A DNA stretch of 64,000 nucleotides, from positions 12,664,291-12,728,290 of the forward strand of contig OZ020515.1 of NCBI GenBank assembly GCA_963971425.1, given 5' to 3'. Position 1 is the first letter of the stretch. The number at the start of each line of letters is the position of its first letter. Source of the DNA: Bryoerythrophyllum caledonicum. Lineage: Eukaryota; Streptophyta; Bryopsida; Pottiales; Pottiaceae. Shown here piece by piece: positions 60,803-64,000 of this stretch. The notes beneath the pieces are model-generated. The model saw only the letters and a program-made list of their open reading frames with translations, ran no database searches and was not told where the DNA came from. The position numbers and the translations under genes were made by a program.

Positions 60803-63800
60803 ATGGCAAGTGAAAATCCTGAGCATGCTCCTGCAGGAGGTGTCTCTACGGAAGCCTCAGAGTCTACCTCAGAGTGGTTTGAGCATTTGAAACCTCGAGG
60901 CAGCTGCTTGCGACTATATTCCCTTCTAGTGAAGAAACGCGATTTGATTCATGAGCTGGGACCGAAAGGCATCACTGCTCTGCACAAGGGAGTGCAACAT
61001 GGATGTGTTCGCTTGGTGAAGTTCATTTTGGTGAATATGTTTGATAAAGGTTATTGTACTTGCCGGGTGTGTGGTCCTGGAGATTCACGGGTCACAAGGG
61101 GGCAGTTGCTTCGTGAGGCTTGTGAGGACGGTATCACGGCAGTGCAGATGGCGGTGGTGAGTGGGAGCCCAAAGATGGTGTTGCTTCTGGAGTGGGCTAT
61201 CGATATGAACGAGGTGGAAGTGAAACAGAAGAAGTGGACATCAAAGGGTGATGAGGTCGCTCCCTCAGAAGCCACTCGTGTGCTCATTCGAAGAGTCCAA
61301 CAGAGGTCCAAAGGAAATGCATTGTTGTTCTCCAGAGAAGAGTGGGACATGGAAGGAAAAGACATGAGGCATCTGTTTGAGGTTCGAAACAGTGAGGACT
61401 GTGATTCTTCGACACTCACAGAACTAGGCCCTCCAAATGCAGAGGAAGAAATCATGGAAGAGACGTTTTCGGAGATCGTGAATGATACTGGAAGAAATAG
61501 TTTCGTGAATGATACTGGAAGCAATAGTTTCGTGAATGATACTGGAAGCAATAGTTTCGAGGTTCCAGCCGACGTGAAAGATGATACCATTGATTGTGTG
61601 TATCACACTGGTTCTGAGGAAAGTGTCATGATTCCCAGGGTGTATGATCTCATTGAACGTATACTTGAAGACCCAGATTGTTTTGCAGTAAACAGGCAAG
61701 AGCAGATTCAAAAGTGGAAGGCCGAGTGCATGAAGGACGTAGACTTCGAATTTGTGCCAGTTGCACATGTCTTTCTACACTTTCTTTTTGGATCAGTATC
61801 GTGGTATGACTTGGGGGCGGCTGGTGTACGCGCAGTTTTTGAGAAAATCGTTCGTGCTTGCAATGAACATGACCTGAAGGAGCTAGGCAACCCTACAGAT
61901 AGTGGGTCTATGGTGGCTACTGTATTCAAGATTCTAGATCCTCGCGGCCAAACCATTCTTCATGCAGCTGTTCGCAACAATAATTTCCATGATCCATCTA
62001 GAATTTGTCAAATATTTCAGTGGATGGCGGAAATGGACGTAAATGGGATGTCTACCGGATCGGTGAAGGCGTGTATGAACTCTAAAGATGGTGCAGGTCG
62101 CACCATTCTTCACCTCATGTGCATCGATGATAATGCCCATATGGAATTGTTGTGTTCATCTTTTTTGAAGAAATCTAAGAAATGGCATACGGAAAATTTG
62201 GATAGGGATGCAAATTTGTCCCCACTTTGCCGTGAGAAATTGGTCACCCTGCAAAGGTGGTGTTTCCCTCATTATCAGGGAAGCTTTTCATTAGAACCAG
62301 TTCATTTGGCAATTCTATTTGGTTCAATATCAGTGTTCAGATTCATCTATTCAAATTTCGTAAGTACACCCGACAATATTATGAAATTGAATGCTTCTCA
62401 TATCTTGGAGCCAGAGATTGATTCAAATTATGTAAGGTGCAATGGCTTTGGGCCATTACAAGCAGCAGCATTTTTAGGCAGAGCAACAATTGTTGAAGAG
62501 ATTTTAGGGGTAAGCTCTGCTTTCAATTCACTTCAAATTCTTTGGAAATTTATGGTGTGGATTTGTATTCTTTAAATTGTCAGTGTTCTCTGCAAAAATA
62601 ACTTACAAAGCAATATGAAATATGCATCACTCAAATTAGTAATGCTGTGTGTTTTGTTGCTACAATACTTTTGATAACGATTCAATTGTGATTCATGAAT
62701 AGTATGGACTTATTTAGGGTGTATGTACTTTTCAAACAAAATTTTAGTTTTAGTTTTTACTAATTCTGTAAATGAGGACTTTGCACTTTGATTATGAATC
62801 AATTTTTATGATTTTTTCTTTCAAATGTGATGTAAATTGGGAATAAAATAGTTGATTTTTGAAATTAGATCATTTAAAGATAGATGAGATATGATTAATG
62901 AGCATTCAAGGTTTCATTCAAACCTGTAAAATAAACCCACATTGACTTAAAATATGATAAAATCTAATGCTTACATTTTTGTTGTTTCATGTTTATATTA
63001 TACATACATTATTTTGAGTATATTTAAATATTATTTAAATTTCTATGCATAGTCGATTTGTAAAAGAGAGATTCGAACTTATATATTTTTCTTTGGCGTA
63101 CAGCAACAAAAACCAAGGTTGGGCATGGGAAATGCCACCAATGTCCATTTTGAGAATGGTTATAATTTTCCAACAATTCATTGTGCTGCACTATCTGGCC
63201 AAGTTGAAGCAATCCAAAGTATCCTCAAATTTTCCATATATGACCCAAACATTCAACATGTAGGTCGCTCTTCGGAAGGGACTGCTTTACATCTTCTTTT
63301 GAAGAGAATGAACATCAGCGTCTATGTGAAGATGTTCAAGACCATAGCTCTGCTCCACGTGCTACCAAATTCGAAGTCGTATGTACGTTTGAAGGATGAG
63401 TTCTCCAAGCTTCACTTCTACTTCAAAGATGAGCCGCAGATGTTTTCAGCAAATGAAATCAGCTGCATCAACCTCCTACTTCAAGCCGGCATTGACATAT
63501 GGACTCCCCATATCAATGCAGGAGAGCGTCCTAGCCCTGGGCCCATGGCCAATGACAAGGCTAGAGAATGGTGGTACAACAAGGTGGTAACCGAAGTTGT
63601 AACTCAAAAAACAAGTATCAACAATGCTTCCAACGCAACCTCCGTCATTGCCGCATTGGTGGCCACGGCCTCCTTCATTGGACCTTTGCAACCACCGCTT
63701 GGCTTGGCAGATGATGGTTATCTACGTACTAGTGCAAGTGCGGTGCGAGTGTACTTCGTGTGCAACGGCTTATCATTCTACTTCTCCATTGCAAGTATCT

Positions 63801-64000
63801 TGATGGCGGTCTTGCCCGCAATTCCGATGCCAAAGGAGTCTCTCTACGACGAGCTCTTTAGAAGCCAAAGATGCTTGAAGACTGCTGCTTTGTTGCTACT
63901 AGTATCCATCATTTGTATACTTTCAAGTTTTACATCTGCGAGCATTGGAGTGGTATCCTCAGAGTTGCATGATAAGCAGCTTGTTGGTGCTTCTGTAGGG
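60803..64000 (+). CDS. Ankyrin-repeat protein with PGG domain (3' end off window)
   Basis: Exon 1 (60803-62511) starts MASENPEHAPAGG and joins in phase, across a 590-nt intron, to exon 2 (from about 63105), which stays open to the window end. Ankyrin-type helices are seen at KGITALHKGVQHGCVRLVKF, DGITAVQMAVVSGSPKMVLL, RGQTILHAAVRNNN, AGRTILHLMCIDDN and FPTIHCAALSGQVEAIQSIL. Near the end NNASNATSVIAALVATASFI followed by PPLG matches the PGG domain of plant ACD6/ITN1-like proteins, and at least three hydrophobic segments follow (about 63760-63960), so it is a multi-pass membrane protein. Relatives act in salt and defence signalling. A nine-residue unit (FVNDTGSNS) is repeated three times at about 61480-61560. 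A CRVCGPGD motif near residue 90 is unexplained. Confidence 0.85.

Overview
The window looks like nuclear DNA of a land plant, most likely a non-seed plant such as a bryophyte (a lycophyte is possible). The evidence is intron-rich genes with GT-AG introns, a plastid-type glucose-6-phosphate dehydrogenase, a plant ABCC transporter, TTTAGGG-type repeats and an ankyrin-PGG protein. The species cannot be fixed from the sequence. Islands of normal genes lie between long AT-rich tracts full of decayed transposable elements. No rRNA, tRNA or CRISPR array was recognised.

Layout. 1-10.8 kb: a 12-exon ABCC (MRP-type) transporter on the minus strand whose frame is intact but whose ATP-binding motifs are eroded; a multi-exon gene of unknown function on plus; a small unknown gene on minus. 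10.8-22.2 kb: repeat-rich DNA holding a decayed Ty3-type LTR retrotransposon. Its pol region carries a DNA (cytosine-5) methyltransferase domain between protease and reverse transcriptase, and a PHD-like zinc finger at its end. 22.2-26.3 kb: two broken genes, a SMYD-like SET protein and a protein kinase. 26.8-37.8 kb: the best gene island, with PIMT (minus), MCM7 (minus) and plastid G6PDH (plus). MCM7 and G6PDH are divergent and share a roughly 1.3 kb spacer with two E2F-type sites and a foldback element centred on telomere-like repeats. 38.2-38.9 kb: a TIR element. 40.3-47.2 kb: two isocitrate lyase genes in direct orientation. Their 1,600-nt main exons are nearly identical while everything else has diverged, and the second copy has a nonsense codon. 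48.5-52 kb: a broken gene resembling N4/N6 DNA methylases, interrupted by two small transposons. 52.3-58.4 kb: further MITEs and a 3.15 kb Harbinger-like element with a broken Myb/NAM-like gene. 60.8-64 kb: the 5' and central part of an ankyrin-PGG membrane protein that runs off the window.

Housekeeping roles cover DNA replication licensing (MCM7), plastid NADPH supply (G6PDH), the glyoxylate cycle in peroxisomes (isocitrate lyase ending in SKL) and protein repair (PIMT). The less ordinary theme is DNA methylation enzymes in accessory DNA: a C5-methyltransferase inside a retrotransposon and an N4/N6-type methylase pseudogene. All domain calls were made by eye from translated sequence; no database search was possible.
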